64,000 bases of DNA from Deltaproteobacteria bacterium (GTDB taxonomy: Bacteria; Desulfobacterota; Desulfobacteria; Desulfobacterales; ETH-SRB1). Of this stretch, positions 1-8,128 are shown in pieces. The notes beneath the pieces are model-generated. The model was not told the DNA's origin. It saw only the letters and a list, made by a program, of their open reading frames with translations, and did not search any database. Each line of letters begins with the position of its first letter. Position 1 is the first letter of the stretch. The position numbers and the translations under genes were made by a program. Location: positions 28,155 through 92,154 of the forward strand of contig JAJSZT010000008.1 in the NCBI GenBank assembly GCA_030272815.1. The letters are read 5' to 3'.

Positions 1-10
1 ATGGGCGGAT

Positions 11-592
11 ATGGGGAAAAAATATCAGGAAGCCGCTGATTATTATGGTTTTTTCTGTAATGGATGTGAGGATAATTGTTGTTATACCCGTTTTTATCAT
101 CATACACTTTTGGAATATCTTTTTATTATGAAAGGATACAGCGCTCTTGAACATGAAATACAGAATCAGGTGGCAGAAAGGGCCCTGGAAGTATGTGCTA
201 AAACCGTAGAGTATGACAAAACAGGAAAAACCGTGCGATTGTTGTGCCCGCTGAATTTTGACGGTTTGTGTATATTATATGAATACCGTCCTATGATATG
301 CAGGCTGCATGGTATTCCTCATCAGCTTCAAAAGCCCGGTCAAGGCATAGTGTATAGCCCTGGGTGTGAAGCCTTTACAAAACAGTGTGAAGGGAAAGAA
401 TATATTAAATTTGACAGAACACCTTTTTACGTTGAAATGGCTAAACTTGAAAGCCAGTTAAGAGAAGCGGTCGGTTTTGCGCAGAAGTTTAAAATGACCG
501 TGGCAGAGATGTTGATTACACCTGAAGCTTACCCACAGTCGAATTTTGATTGTAAAGTAAAAAGCTCCAAATCCAAGAAGCGCGAGTTATGA
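11..592 (+). CDS. YkgJ-family cysteine-cluster protein
   Basis: The 193-residue protein has the paired cysteine clusters of the YkgJ (putative zinc/iron-chelating) family: an N-terminal FFCNGCEDNCC and, near residues 84-98, a C-x4-LYEYRP-x2-CRLHG block. The family is thought to bind a metal or Fe-S centre; no reaction is established. The ATG at 11 has little room for a ribosome site and the frame is open to the left edge, so the gene may begin before the window. Its stop overlaps the next start (ATGA at 589-592), so the two similar genes are translationally coupled. The lysine-rich C-terminus may be disordered. Confidence 0.75.
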   Translation: MGKKYQEAADYYGFFCNGCEDNCCYTRFYHHTLLEYLFIMKGYSALEHEIQNQVAERALEVCAKTVEYDKTGKTVRLLCPLNFDGLCILYEYRPMICRLHGIPHQLQKPGQGIVYSPGCEAFTKQCEGKEYIKFDRTPFYVEMAKLESQLREAVGFAQKFKMTVAEMLITPEAYPQSNFDCKVKSSKSKKREL

Positions 593-1371
593 AAAATTTA
601 GATATAGATGCTCTTGATAAAATAGCCGGCAGAAGGCTCGAAAAAAATGATACTTTTTCATTTCAATGCCACCCGGGACTTTCTTGTTTTAATAAGTGCT
701 GCCGGAATCTCAACCTTTTTTTATATCCATATGATGTCGTAAGACTAAAAAATAAACTTGGAATCACTTCGGATCAGTTTGTTGAAAAATATGTAGATAT
801 TGTTATGCGTGATTCCAGTTTTTTCCCTGATGTACTTCTTCGAATGTCGGAAAATAAAGAGAGGACATGCCCTTTTTTAGGCGAATCGGGTTGCCTGGTT
901 TATCCGGACCGTCCTGATGCCTGCCGTACGTTTCCTATAGAACAAGGCGTTATTTATGATGCTAAAACAAAAAAAACAAATCTAATTCATTTTTTCAGAC
1001 CTCCTGACTTTTGCCTTGGGCGGTATGAAAGCGAACAGTGGACTACGGAATCATGGGCAAAGGACCAGGATGCAGTAATATATAACAAAATGACTGTCAA
1101 ATGGTCTGAGTTAAAGAGTTTGTTTCAGGTTGATCCATGGGGCAGGGAAGGGCCGGGCGGCCCTAAAGGGAAGATGGCTTTTATGGCAATATATAACATA
1201 GACCTTTTTCGCGATTTTTTGTTTAAAAGCAGTTTCTTGAAAAGATACAAGATAAAATATGAAATTTTAAAAAAAGTAAAAAAAGATGATGTGGAATTGA
1301 TGAAGCTGGGTTTTGAATGGGTAAAATATTTTCTTTGGGGTATTAAGACTAAATCCATAAGAAACAGGTAA
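589..1371 (+). CDS. YkgJ-family cysteine-cluster protein, second copy
   Basis: This 260-residue protein carries the fuller YkgJ layout: CHPGLSCFNKCCRNLN near residue 27, a helical YDVVRLKNKLGI segment, then CPFLGESGCLVYPDRPDACR around residues 99-118 and a further cysteine in PPDFCLG. These cysteines probably bind one metal centre. It starts inside the stop of the preceding gene. It resembles the minus-strand gene at 2627-3355 much more than its own operon partner, so the cluster holds one divergent and two closely related members. The biological role is unknown. Confidence 0.75.
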   Translation: MKNLDIDALDKIAGRRLEKNDTFSFQCHPGLSCFNKCCRNLNLFLYPYDVVRLKNKLGITSDQFVEKYVDIVMRDSSFFPDVLLRMSENKERTCPFLGESGCLVYPDRPDACRTFPIEQGVIYDAKTKKTNLIHFFRPPDFCLGRYESEQWTTESWAKDQDAVIYNKMTVKWSELKSLFQVDPWGREGPGGPKGKMAFMAIYNIDLFRDFLFKSSFLKRYKIKYEILKKVKKDDVELMKLGFEWVKYFLWGIKTKSIRNR

Positions 1372-1376
1372 CGTTA

Positions 1377-1482
1377 TATAGACTTTCAGATAATTAATTT
1401 CACAAGGCCAGAAGGAGGAAGGCGTATTAGTTATACGTCGACGACTGATAACACAGTGAAATTATTTATCTGAAAGTCTATA
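1377..1482. repeat. Palindromic MITE-like repeat, family A, copy 1
   Basis: A 106-bp element begins TATAGACTTTCAGATAATTA and ends with the near-exact inverse, giving terminal inverted repeats of about 25 bp. Two further copies, in the opposite orientation, lie at 6470-6576 and 61690-61795. It contains no ORF. It lies between the converging ends of the YkgJ pair and the dehydrogenase gene, and the dehydrogenase stop codon (CTA at 1478-1480) is inside the repeat end. Confidence 0.85.
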
Positions 1483-2293
1483 AAACTCCTTTTGGCATTG
1501 GTTGAACTGTTTCTCCGCCAAGAGTATAGCCTCCATCAATCTTAATTACACTTCCAGTCATAAACGGTGCATCCTTAACAACAAATAGAACGGCATTAAC
1601 TACATCCTCAATAGTCCCTGTTCGTCCAAGCAGTGTGTGATTAATTAGTGCTTTCTGCTGCGCTTTGTTTAGAAGCTTCCACCCTCTTGTTTTTTCACCA
1701 TGTCTGGTCTCAACAATTCCCAGCATTATTTCATTTACACGGACGTGGGGCGCCCCAATACGTGCCCATGTTTCTGTGAGGAGAGATATCCCCCTGTTTG
1801 CCGCAGCATATCCATCATTAAAAATAAGGCTTGCAGGCCCTGACCTGCCGGTAATGCCGGCAATAGAGGAAAAGTTTATAACTACGCCATTTTCTGAAGA
1901 TTTGAGATAGGGGAGGGCTGAATCAAAAACCCACCATTTGGCGCGAAGAGTCGTAGCCATTTCAAGATCCCACTGCTCCTGGACATACTTACCATGTACT
2001 ACTGGCCAGCCTCCGCGTTCTATGTTATTTATAAGAATGTCGAGGCGGCCGAAGCGATCAATAACTTTCCTTATTAGTCCTTGAACTTTTTCAGTCTCAA
2101 GCAAGTTTGTCTTTATAATAAGGTGTTCAACATCTGTTTCAGCAAAATCCTGTTTCAATTCATCAAGACTTTCTTCCCAGTCAAAATAATTTAAGGCAAC
2201 TTTAACCCCCTCATTCGCAAGGGCAAGTCCTATGCCTTTACCTATGCCTTTGACGGCTCCAAGAACCAAAGCCACTTTATCTTTAATCTCCAT
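1478..2293 (-). CDS. Short-chain dehydrogenase/reductase family, atypical active site
   Basis: A Rossmann-fold SDR of about 271 residues. It shows the nucleotide motif GAVKGIGKGIG near the N-terminus, NNIE where the family has NNAG, the catalytic-serine strand INFSS, and the C-terminal GSVIKIDGGYTLGG. The usual YxxxK is YAAAN: tyrosine is kept but the lysine is asparagine, so ordinary NAD(P)H-dependent reduction is doubtful. The ATG at 2293 is preferred over the TTG at 2302 because an AAGG lies about 10 bases upstream. The gene is monocistronic and ends inside a family A repeat. The substrate cannot be inferred. Confidence 0.75.
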   Translation of the reverse strand: MEIKDKVALVLGAVKGIGKGIGLALANEGVKVALNYFDWEESLDELKQDFAETDVEHLIIKTNLLETEKVQGLIRKVIDRFGRLDILINNIERGGWPVVHGKYVQEQWDLEMATTLRAKWWVFDSALPYLKSSENGVVINFSSIAGITGRSGPASLIFNDGYAAANRGISLLTETWARIGAPHVRVNEIMLGIVETRHGEKTRGWKLLNKAQQKALINHTLLGRTGTIEDVVNAVLFVVKDAPFMTGSVIKIDGGYTLGGETVQPMPKGVL

Positions 2294-2329
2294 GAGGTAC
2301 AAACCTTGTTAAGTAGTGCCTGAAGGCGC

Positions 2330-2590
2330 AAAACAAAAAAGTTGCACTGATCAGGCGTAACCGTTCAGCCTCTTTACACGCTGATTTAATGTCGAATATC
2401 GAACAAGGAATGTCGAATTATGAAGTTTTAAATGCGACAAAAGTTTTGCTGTCCGAATAATTCGTACAGCAAAGCCAATTAAACGCCTTTTAAAATCAAA
2501 TTTGCTACATTCCTTCCTTCGACATTCATTATTCCTTGTTCGATATTCGACATTCTTTTTTGTTTTGCAACTTTTTTGTGTTGCACCCGT
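2330..2590. repeat. Large imperfect inverted repeat, family C
   Basis: No gene lies in this stretch. Outer arms GCAAAACAAAAAAGTTGCA (about 2331) and TGCAACTTTTTTGTGTTGC (about 2566) are inverse complements with one mismatch. Inner arms share ATGTCGAATATCGAACAAGG (about 2391) with its inverse near 2537-2556. The nested arms around a 100-bp core suggest a MITE-like element. No second copy is seen in this window. Confidence 0.6.
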
Positions 2591-2626
2591 GCCTGAAGCG
2601 GATATCTTTTATAAGACAGTTACAAA

Positions 2627-3355
2627 TTATTTTCTGCCAAAAATTTTAATTTTTATACTCTTAATGCCCAGTTTTAAAAGTTCTACATCGTCATTTTTTA
2701 CATTATCTAGTGTTTCTGAATCAATATCAAGGTCATCCAGTATGCCTTTGTCAAATATATGATACCTGAACGTATCCAGATCATAACATGCCATATGAAA
2801 AAATCGTTCTGTTTTAATAAATAATTGACCGGGCATAAAACGGTTCTTAAGGCTGATGATTTCCATCAACATGTCATTCATCTTGTTATAAATTTCGATC
2901 CCTTGTTCTTTTATCCAATTCTGGATTGTATTGACTTGTCCCCGCTTAAAGCCCTGGCAGTGAGGCTCTTTAACCAACAGGTATTGTTCGGTATTCCGGC
3001 CTGTTTCTCTGGAACGTGTTAAAACTCGGACAAGAGGGTAGGTGCGGCATGATGAGGGGCGGTCCTTGTACACAGTGCAACCGGAACTGGAGACAAATGG
3101 ACATTTTAATTCAGAGGTATGATCGGGTTTAAGGGTAATGACAGGAAGCCCTGATTCAGGGCCTGTGTGTTGGGTGGCATAGCGTTCTAAAAAAAGATCG
3201 GAAGGTATGCCGAGGTTGTTTTTGAGACGCAATATGTCGTAAGGAGTTAAAAACTGGTTGAGGTCTCTGCAGCATTCATTGAAACACGGCACGTTTGCTG
3301 AGCATTTAAATCTAAAATTATCGTTTAATGATAGGGGCACAAAGTTTTCACTCAT
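2627..3355 (-). CDS. YkgJ-family cysteine-cluster protein, third copy
   Basis: A 242-residue paralogue of the 589-1371 product. It shares FKCSANVPCFNECCRDLNQF, the YDILRLKNNLGI helix, CPFVSSSGCTVYKDRPSSCR and the C-terminal DDVELLKLGIK. The cysteine spacing matches the family, so a metal or Fe-S site is likely, with unknown function. A ribosome site AAAGGA lies 8 bases before the ATG. It is transcribed divergently from the aprBA operon, with a 528-bp region between them. Confidence 0.75.
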   Translation of the reverse strand: MSENFVPLSLNDNFRFKCSANVPCFNECCRDLNQFLTPYDILRLKNNLGIPSDLFLERYATQHTGPESGLPVITLKPDHTSELKCPFVSSSGCTVYKDRPSSCRTYPLVRVLTRSRETGRNTEQYLLVKEPHCQGFKRGQVNTIQNWIKEQGIEIYNKMNDMLMEIISLKNRFMPGQLFIKTERFFHMACYDLDTFRYHIFDKGILDDLDIDSETLDNVKNDDVELLKLGIKSIKIKIFGRK

Positions 3356-3585
3356 AAAATTTATTCCTTTGTTATATTTTTTTTGAAAGAGGTAGCATTT
3401 TTCTCTATCATGTCAACAATAAATTGTCAAAAGACTAACTGAATTAACTTCAGATTAATAGAGCCTGATAACATATGTAATACTACATATAGGGTTAAAT
3501 TGTATTGCGCTATCCATATTTAGTTATTGAACAGTATATTCGTTTAATTTGAAATATATTTTGATATTTGTTCAGCCAAAAGTTC

Positions 3586-3614
3586 TTGACATCCATAAAC
3601 ATGAATGGTATTAA
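3586..3614 (+). promoter_or_regulatory. Probable sigma-70 promoter of aprBA
   Basis: TTGACA at 3586-3591 is followed by a 17-base spacer and TATTAA at 3609-3614 in an AT-rich region. It implies a 5' leader of roughly 260 bases before aprB. A start site has not been shown; this is a consensus match only. Confidence 0.55.
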
Positions 3615-3751
3615 ATAAATCTATTTGTATATAATCTATCTTATTGATTTTAAAAGATATTTACAATCATTCGTTGCTCTGTGTTTTGAGCATGTTCTCT
3701 ATTGATTTGAATAGATGAGGATTGAATTTTTTTGTGAAATAAAAATTTAAG

Positions 3752-3779
3752 GTGGCTAAAAGCTATTCTTTTAGGCCAC
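3752..3779 (+). promoter_or_regulatory. Stem-loop in the aprBA leader
   Basis: GTGGCTAAAAG (3752-3762) pairs with CTTTTAGGCCAC (3768-3779) around a 5-base loop, with one bulged base. It lies about 105 bases before the aprB start and is not followed by a T-run, so it is not an intrinsic terminator as it stands. It could stabilise the mRNA or bind a regulator. Confidence 0.45.
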
Positions 3780-3883
3780 GGTTACGAAGGGAGGTGCAAA
3801 GAGCTTAAATTTATACTAGTAAAGAAATTTAATGGTTGTTGAGCAACTAAAATACTTACAAAGCAAAATTAGGAGGTATATTA

Positions 3884-4315
3884 ATGCCAAGTTATGTAAT
3901 TACGGAAAAATGTGACGGCTGTAAGGGTGGAGATAAAACCGCCTGTATGTACATTTGTCCTAACGACCTTATGGTCCTGGATCCCAACGCAATGAAGGCG
4001 TACAACCAGGAGCCCAATCAGTGCTGGGAATGTTTTTCTTGTGTAAAGATTTGTCCTACGCAGGCAATCGAAGTAAGAGGCTACTCTGATTTTGTTCCTC
4101 TTGGAAGCAGTGTTATGCCGATGCTCGGTACAGAGGATATTATGTGGACCTGCAAGTTCAGAAATGGTCTTGTCAAACGCTTTAAATTCCCTATCCGGAC
4201 TACTGCTGAAGGGGCCGCCAATGCTTATCCGGACCTCAAAGGTAAAGACCTTGACAGCGAACTGCTTTCCACAGAAGAGGCTGATGGTTACACAATCGCA
4301 ACTCCTGCGACTTAA
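3884..4315 (+). CDS. aprB: Adenylylsulfate reductase beta subunit
   Basis: The iron-sulfur subunit of APS reductase, which carries electrons to the AprA flavin for reduction of APS to sulfite and AMP in the cytoplasm. The 143 residues begin with the ferredoxin-like cysteine sets CDGCKGGDKTACMYICPND and CWECFSCVKICPTQAIEV, which hold two [4Fe-4S] clusters, followed by the C-terminal tail that wraps around AprA. A strong AGGAGGT precedes the ATG. It is 69 bases upstream of aprA in the usual aprBA order of sulfate reducers. Confidence 0.97.
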   Translation: MPSYVITEKCDGCKGGDKTACMYICPNDLMVLDPNAMKAYNQEPNQCWECFSCVKICPTQAIEVRGYSDFVPLGSSVMPMLGTEDIMWTCKFRNGLVKRFKFPIRTTAEGAANAYPDLKGKDLDSELLSTEEADGYTIATPAT

Positions 4316-4384
4316 GCGGACTGAAGTTTGTCAAGATCTATTAAATGAATAATTTACAAATATATTTTTTAAGGAGGATAAAAT

Positions 4385-6358
4385 ATGGGATTACCAGATA
4401 AACCTTTGGGTGAAATTAAGGCCGTAAGGGATCCGGAAGTAGATGAACGAGAAGTTGATATTCTGATCGTAGGTGGCGGTATGGCTGCCACTGGTACTGC
4501 TTTCGAGGTTAAGAAATGGACAGATGCGTCGGTTCTGCTTTGCGACAAAGCATCGCTGGAGCGCAGCGGCGCCGTTGCCCAGGGCCTTTCAGCTATTAAT
4601 ACATATATTGGTGACAATAAGCCGGAAGACTATGTCCGTATGGTCCGCAACGACCTTATGGGTATAGTTCGTGAAGACCTTATCTTTGACCTCGGCTGCC
4701 ATATTGATGATTCAGTCCATCTGTTTGAGGAATGGGGTCTTCCGATGTGGAAGAAAACAGAAGATGGAAAAAACCTGGACGGTAAAGCAGGCCTGAAGAT
4801 GGGAACATTGAAATCCGGTGCTACACCAGTTCGTACAGGTAAATGGCAGATCATGATTAACGGCGAATCTTACAAGAGAATCGTTGCTGAAGCTGCAAAA
4901 CTTGCACTTGGGGAAGAAAATATTATTGAGCGTTGTTTTATAGTTGAGCTTCTTCTTGATGCTAATGAAGAAAACCGTATTGCAGGCGCGGTAGGTTTTT
5001 CTGTACGTGAAAACAAAGTCTATATTATTAAGTGCAAAACCATGATGGTAGCATGCGGCGGCGCAGTTAACATTTATCAGCCACGTTCCATTGGTGAAGG
5101 TATGGGCCGTGCATGGTATCCTGTATGGAATGCAGGTTCCACATATACCATGGCTATGAAGGTTGGTGCCGAGCTTACAATGATGGAAAACCGTTTCACC
5201 CCGGCACGTTTTAAAGATGGTTATGGACCTGTTGGCGCATGGTTCCTCCTGTTCAAGGCCAAAGCTCTGAATGGTCTTGGAGAAGCCTTTGCAGGAAGCG
5301 ATGCCGCCAAGGCAGAGCTTGCAAAATATGCTCCTTATGGAACTGCCGCTATTACACCTACCTGCCTGCGTAACCACCTGATGCTGTTTGAGATGAAAGA
5401 GGGCCGCGGTCCCATCATGATGGATACCGTTACTGCACTTGCCGCTATCGGCGAAACCATGAGCAAGAAAGAGCTCAAGCATCTTGAGTCAGAGGCATGG
5501 GAAGATTTTCTCGATATGACATGTGGACAGGCAAATCTGTGGTGTGCGCAGAACTGCGAACCTGAAAAGAAGAATTCCGAGATTATGCCTACAGAGCCTT
5601 ATCTGCTTGGATCACATTCAGGTTGCTGCGGTATCTGGGTATCAGGACCGAATTTTGACTGGGTACCTGATTCATACAAGTGGGATTATAAAGGCAAAGT
5701 ATATAACCGTATGACCACAGTTAATGGTCTGTTTACTTCCGGTGATGGTGTGGGGGCTTCCGGCCATAAGTTTTCATCCGGCGCTCATGCGGAAGGACGT
5801 ATATGTGCTAAGTCTATGGCACGACTTGTCCGTGATAATGCAGACTTTACTCCAACCCTTGCTCAGTCAACTCAGGAACTGGTAGATCTGGTTTACAAAC
5901 CGGTCAGAATTTATCTGGATCACTGCGGACTGACAACAGACGAAACAATTAACCCCAACTATGTCAAGCCTTCAGGCATGGCGCTTCGTCTGATGAAAGC
6001 TACCAACGAGTATGGCGGTGGTACTTCCACATATTATCAGACCAGCTCTAAAGCACTTGAGATAATAATGGATCTTCTCCAGACGATGCGTGAAGACTGT
6101 GAGAAACTGGCTGCCGGCGATGTCCATGAACTGATGAGATGCTGGGAGATCGACCATCGTATCTGGACTGTTGAGGCACATCTGCGTCACATCCAGTTCC
6201 GTAAAGAGACCCGTTATCCTGGTTTTTACTATCAGGCTGATTATCCTGGACAGGATGATGAGAACTGGTTCTGCTTTGTTAACTCAAAGTATGATGTAAA
6301 AGCCAAGACCTGGGAAATGATCAAGAAAGATTACATCAAGATCATTCCTGATGCATAG
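4385..6358 (+). CDS. aprA: Adenylylsulfate reductase alpha subunit
   Basis: The 657-residue flavoprotein that reduces adenosine 5'-phosphosulfate to sulfite and AMP, the second step of dissimilatory sulfate reduction. The FAD site ILIVGGGMAATGTAFE lies near residues 26-41, and the family blocks RSGAVAQGLSAIN and SSGAHAEGR are present. The length is normal for AprA. An AAGGAGG lies just before the ATG, and a strong terminator follows the stop, so aprBA can form its own transcript. Cytoplasmic, as a heterodimer with AprB. Confidence 0.97.
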   Translation: MGLPDKPLGEIKAVRDPEVDEREVDILIVGGGMAATGTAFEVKKWTDASVLLCDKASLERSGAVAQGLSAINTYIGDNKPEDYVRMVRNDLMGIVREDLIFDLGCHIDDSVHLFEEWGLPMWKKTEDGKNLDGKAGLKMGTLKSGATPVRTGKWQIMINGESYKRIVAEAAKLALGEENIIERCFIVELLLDANEENRIAGAVGFSVRENKVYIIKCKTMMVACGGAVNIYQPRSIGEGMGRAWYPVWNAGSTYTMAMKVGAELTMMENRFTPARFKDGYGPVGAWFLLFKAKALNGLGEAFAGSDAAKAELAKYAPYGTAAITPTCLRNHLMLFEMKEGRGPIMMDTVTALAAIGETMSKKELKHLESEAWEDFLDMTCGQANLWCAQNCEPEKKNSEIMPTEPYLLGSHSGCCGIWVSGPNFDWVPDSYKWDYKGKVYNRMTTVNGLFTSGDGVGASGHKFSSGAHAEGRICAKSMARLVRDNADFTPTLAQSTQELVDLVYKPVRIYLDHCGLTTDETINPNYVKPSGMALRLMKATNEYGGGTSTYYQTSSKALEIIMDLLQTMREDCEKLAAGDVHELMRCWEIDHRIWTVEAHLRHIQFRKETRYPGFYYQADYPGQDDENWFCFVNSKYDVKAKTWEMIKKDYIKIIPDA

Positions 6359-6392
6359 TAAATCGGCTATATTAAATAGTCTATGATACCCG

Positions 6393-6427
6393 CCTCCAGG
6401 CATCGCAAGATGCCTGGAGGTTTTTAT
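6393..6427 (+). terminator. Intrinsic terminator after aprA
   Basis: A perfect 12-bp stem, CCTCCAGGCATC with its complement around a GCAA tetraloop, is followed by TTTTTATT. It lies 35 bases after the aprA stop and probably ends the aprBA transcript before the repeats that precede qmoA. Confidence 0.9.
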
Positions 6428-6469
6428 TAATTTAGATGTGTTCAATTGGTTTGATTGGTCTGATTGGAT

Positions 6470-6576
6470 TATAGACTTTCAGATAAATAATTTCACTGTG
6501 TTATCAGTCGTCGATGTATAAACTAATACGCCTTTTTCCTTCTGGCCTTGTGAAATTAATTATCTGAAAGTTTATA
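6470..6576. repeat. Palindromic MITE-like repeat, family A, copy 2
   Basis: This copy is nearly identical to the elements at 1377-1482 (inverted) and 61690-61795. It has terminal inverted repeats containing CTTTCAGATAAATAATTTCA, and a core with ATCAGTCGTCGA and TAATACGCCTTT. It has no ORF. It sits between the aprA terminator and qmoA. Confidence 0.85.
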
Positions 6577-6637
6577 GCTAATTGTTTAATCAAACCAATC
6601 AAACTAATTGAGCTAATGCAGATGACTATCAGTTTTT

Positions 6638-6801
6638 AACCTAAGTTGAACGCTTTTTTGCGAAGAAATGTGCTAAGATCTTAATGCAGCAAGGTTTGCG
6701 AAAAGCGTAGGCATACCAATGGATATGTCGAGACTTTTCGCAAGTCCTTGATGCGCAAGAGATTGGTGCAGTTCGAGTAAAAAATCGCTCAATTTAGGTT
6801 T
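6638..6801. repeat. Palindromic MITE-like repeat, family B, copy 1
   Basis: A 164-bp element with inverted ends, AACCTAAGTTGAACG at the left and CGCTCAATTTAGGTTT at the right. The core matches the inverse of the element at 14283-14470. Its right end is only about 36 bases before the qmoA start, so qmoABC transcription must start within or beyond it, or read through it. Confidence 0.8.
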
Positions 6802-6837
6802 AACCAAATAGAAAAATTAAAAGCATGGAGGGATAGC

Positions 6838-8118
6838 ATGACAGAAGAGAAAGCAGCCCCTGCTAGCGGAAGTATTCTGGTTGTTGGAGGAGGGATAAGC
6901 GGGTTAACTACTGCCCTTGAGGCTGCCGAAGTTGGGTACGAGGTATTTATAGTTGAAAAAAATCCTTACTTGGGTGGAAGAGTTGCACAGTTGAACCAGT
7001 ATTTCCCGAAGCTTTGTCCTCCTTCCTGTGGACTTGAGATCAACTTCAGGAGGATAAAGGATAATCCAAAAATAAAAGTATTTACACTGGCAGAAGTAGA
7101 AAAAGTTGATGGAACAGCAGGCAGCTATGATGTTTCAATAAAATTGAATCCAAGATATGTTAATGAAAATTGCGTAGCTTGCGATGAGTGCGTTGGGGTA
7201 TGTCCTGTTGACAGGAATAACGAGTTCAACTTCAATATGGATAAAACAAAGGCCATATACAGGCCCAATGAGATGTCTTTTCCCATGCGTTATGCGATAG
7301 ATTCGTCTGTATGCAAGGGCGCGGAATGCGGTAAATGCATTGAAGCATGCAAATACAGCGCAATTGATCTTAACATGGAAGCAAAGACAATAAACCTGAA
7401 TGTTGGAGCCATTGTCTGGGCCACTGGGTGGGTTCCATATGACGCTACCAAGATAGATAATCTCGGATTCGGAAAGTATGATAACATAGTAACCAATATG
7501 ATGATGGAAAGACTTGCAGCTCCAAATGGGCCTACCAAAGGAAAGATCCTCAGGCCGTCAGACAATAAGGAACCTGAGAGCATTGCTTTTGTTCAGTGCG
7601 CAGGATCAAGAGATGAAAATCATCTCCCCTATTGTTCATATATATGCTGCATGGCTTCTTTGAAACAGGTTACATATGTCAGGGAACGATTTCCCGATGC
7701 CAAGGTTTACATCTTTTATATCGATGTAAGGGCTCCGGGTTTGAAATATGAAAAGTTTTACAAGAAGATAAAAGAAGATGAAAATGTCATTTTCATCAAA
7801 GGCAAGGTGGCAGAAGTCAGTGAAGATCCGGGCTCCAAAAATATCACCGTGATTGCAGAGAATGCTGTAACTGGAGAAAAGATAAAGCAAGAGGTTGATA
7901 TGGTTGTTCTGGCTACCGGTATGCAGCCGACAACTGCAGATGCCAAGCTTCCGACTGATGAGCTGCAATACAGCGAGGATGGCTTTATTGTTAATGATTT
8001 TGATAAAGGCGGTATGTTTGCTGCAGGATGTGCCAACAAGCCGGCAGATGTCGTAACATCAAATCAGAATGCTACTGGTATGGCCCTTAAGGCTATCCAA
8101 ACCATGGTGAAGAGGTAG
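6838..8118 (+). CDS. qmoA: Qmo complex subunit A, HdrA-like flavoprotein
   Basis: A cytoplasmic FAD and Fe-S subunit of the quinone-interacting membrane-bound oxidoreductase, proposed to donate menaquinol electrons to AprBA. Residues 13-28 hold ILVVGGGISGLTTALE and a CPPSCGLEINFRR block follows. Two cysteine groups, CVACDECVGVCPVD and CKGAECGKCIEACKYS (about residues 110-180), can hold [4Fe-4S] clusters. The 426 residues match HdrA-type QmoA. GGAGG precedes the ATG, and 10 bases separate it from qmoB. Confidence 0.95.
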   Translation: MTEEKAAPASGSILVVGGGISGLTTALEAAEVGYEVFIVEKNPYLGGRVAQLNQYFPKLCPPSCGLEINFRRIKDNPKIKVFTLAEVEKVDGTAGSYDVSIKLNPRYVNENCVACDECVGVCPVDRNNEFNFNMDKTKAIYRPNEMSFPMRYAIDSSVCKGAECGKCIEACKYSAIDLNMEAKTINLNVGAIVWATGWVPYDATKIDNLGFGKYDNIVTNMMMERLAAPNGPTKGKILRPSDNKEPESIAFVQCAGSRDENHLPYCSYICCMASLKQVTYVRERFPDAKVYIFYIDVRAPGLKYEKFYKKIKEDENVIFIKGKVAEVSEDPGSKNITVIAENAVTGEKIKQEVDMVVLATGMQPTTADAKLPTDELQYSEDGFIVNDFDKGGMFAAGCANKPADVVTSNQNATGMALKAIQTMVKR

Positions 8119-8128
8119 GAGGTTATAC

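Noticed and set aside
4712..5482. Long antisense frame (256 codons) opposite aprA
   Set aside because: It is fully covered by the conserved aprA coding frame, has no ribosome site and reads as low-quality sequence.
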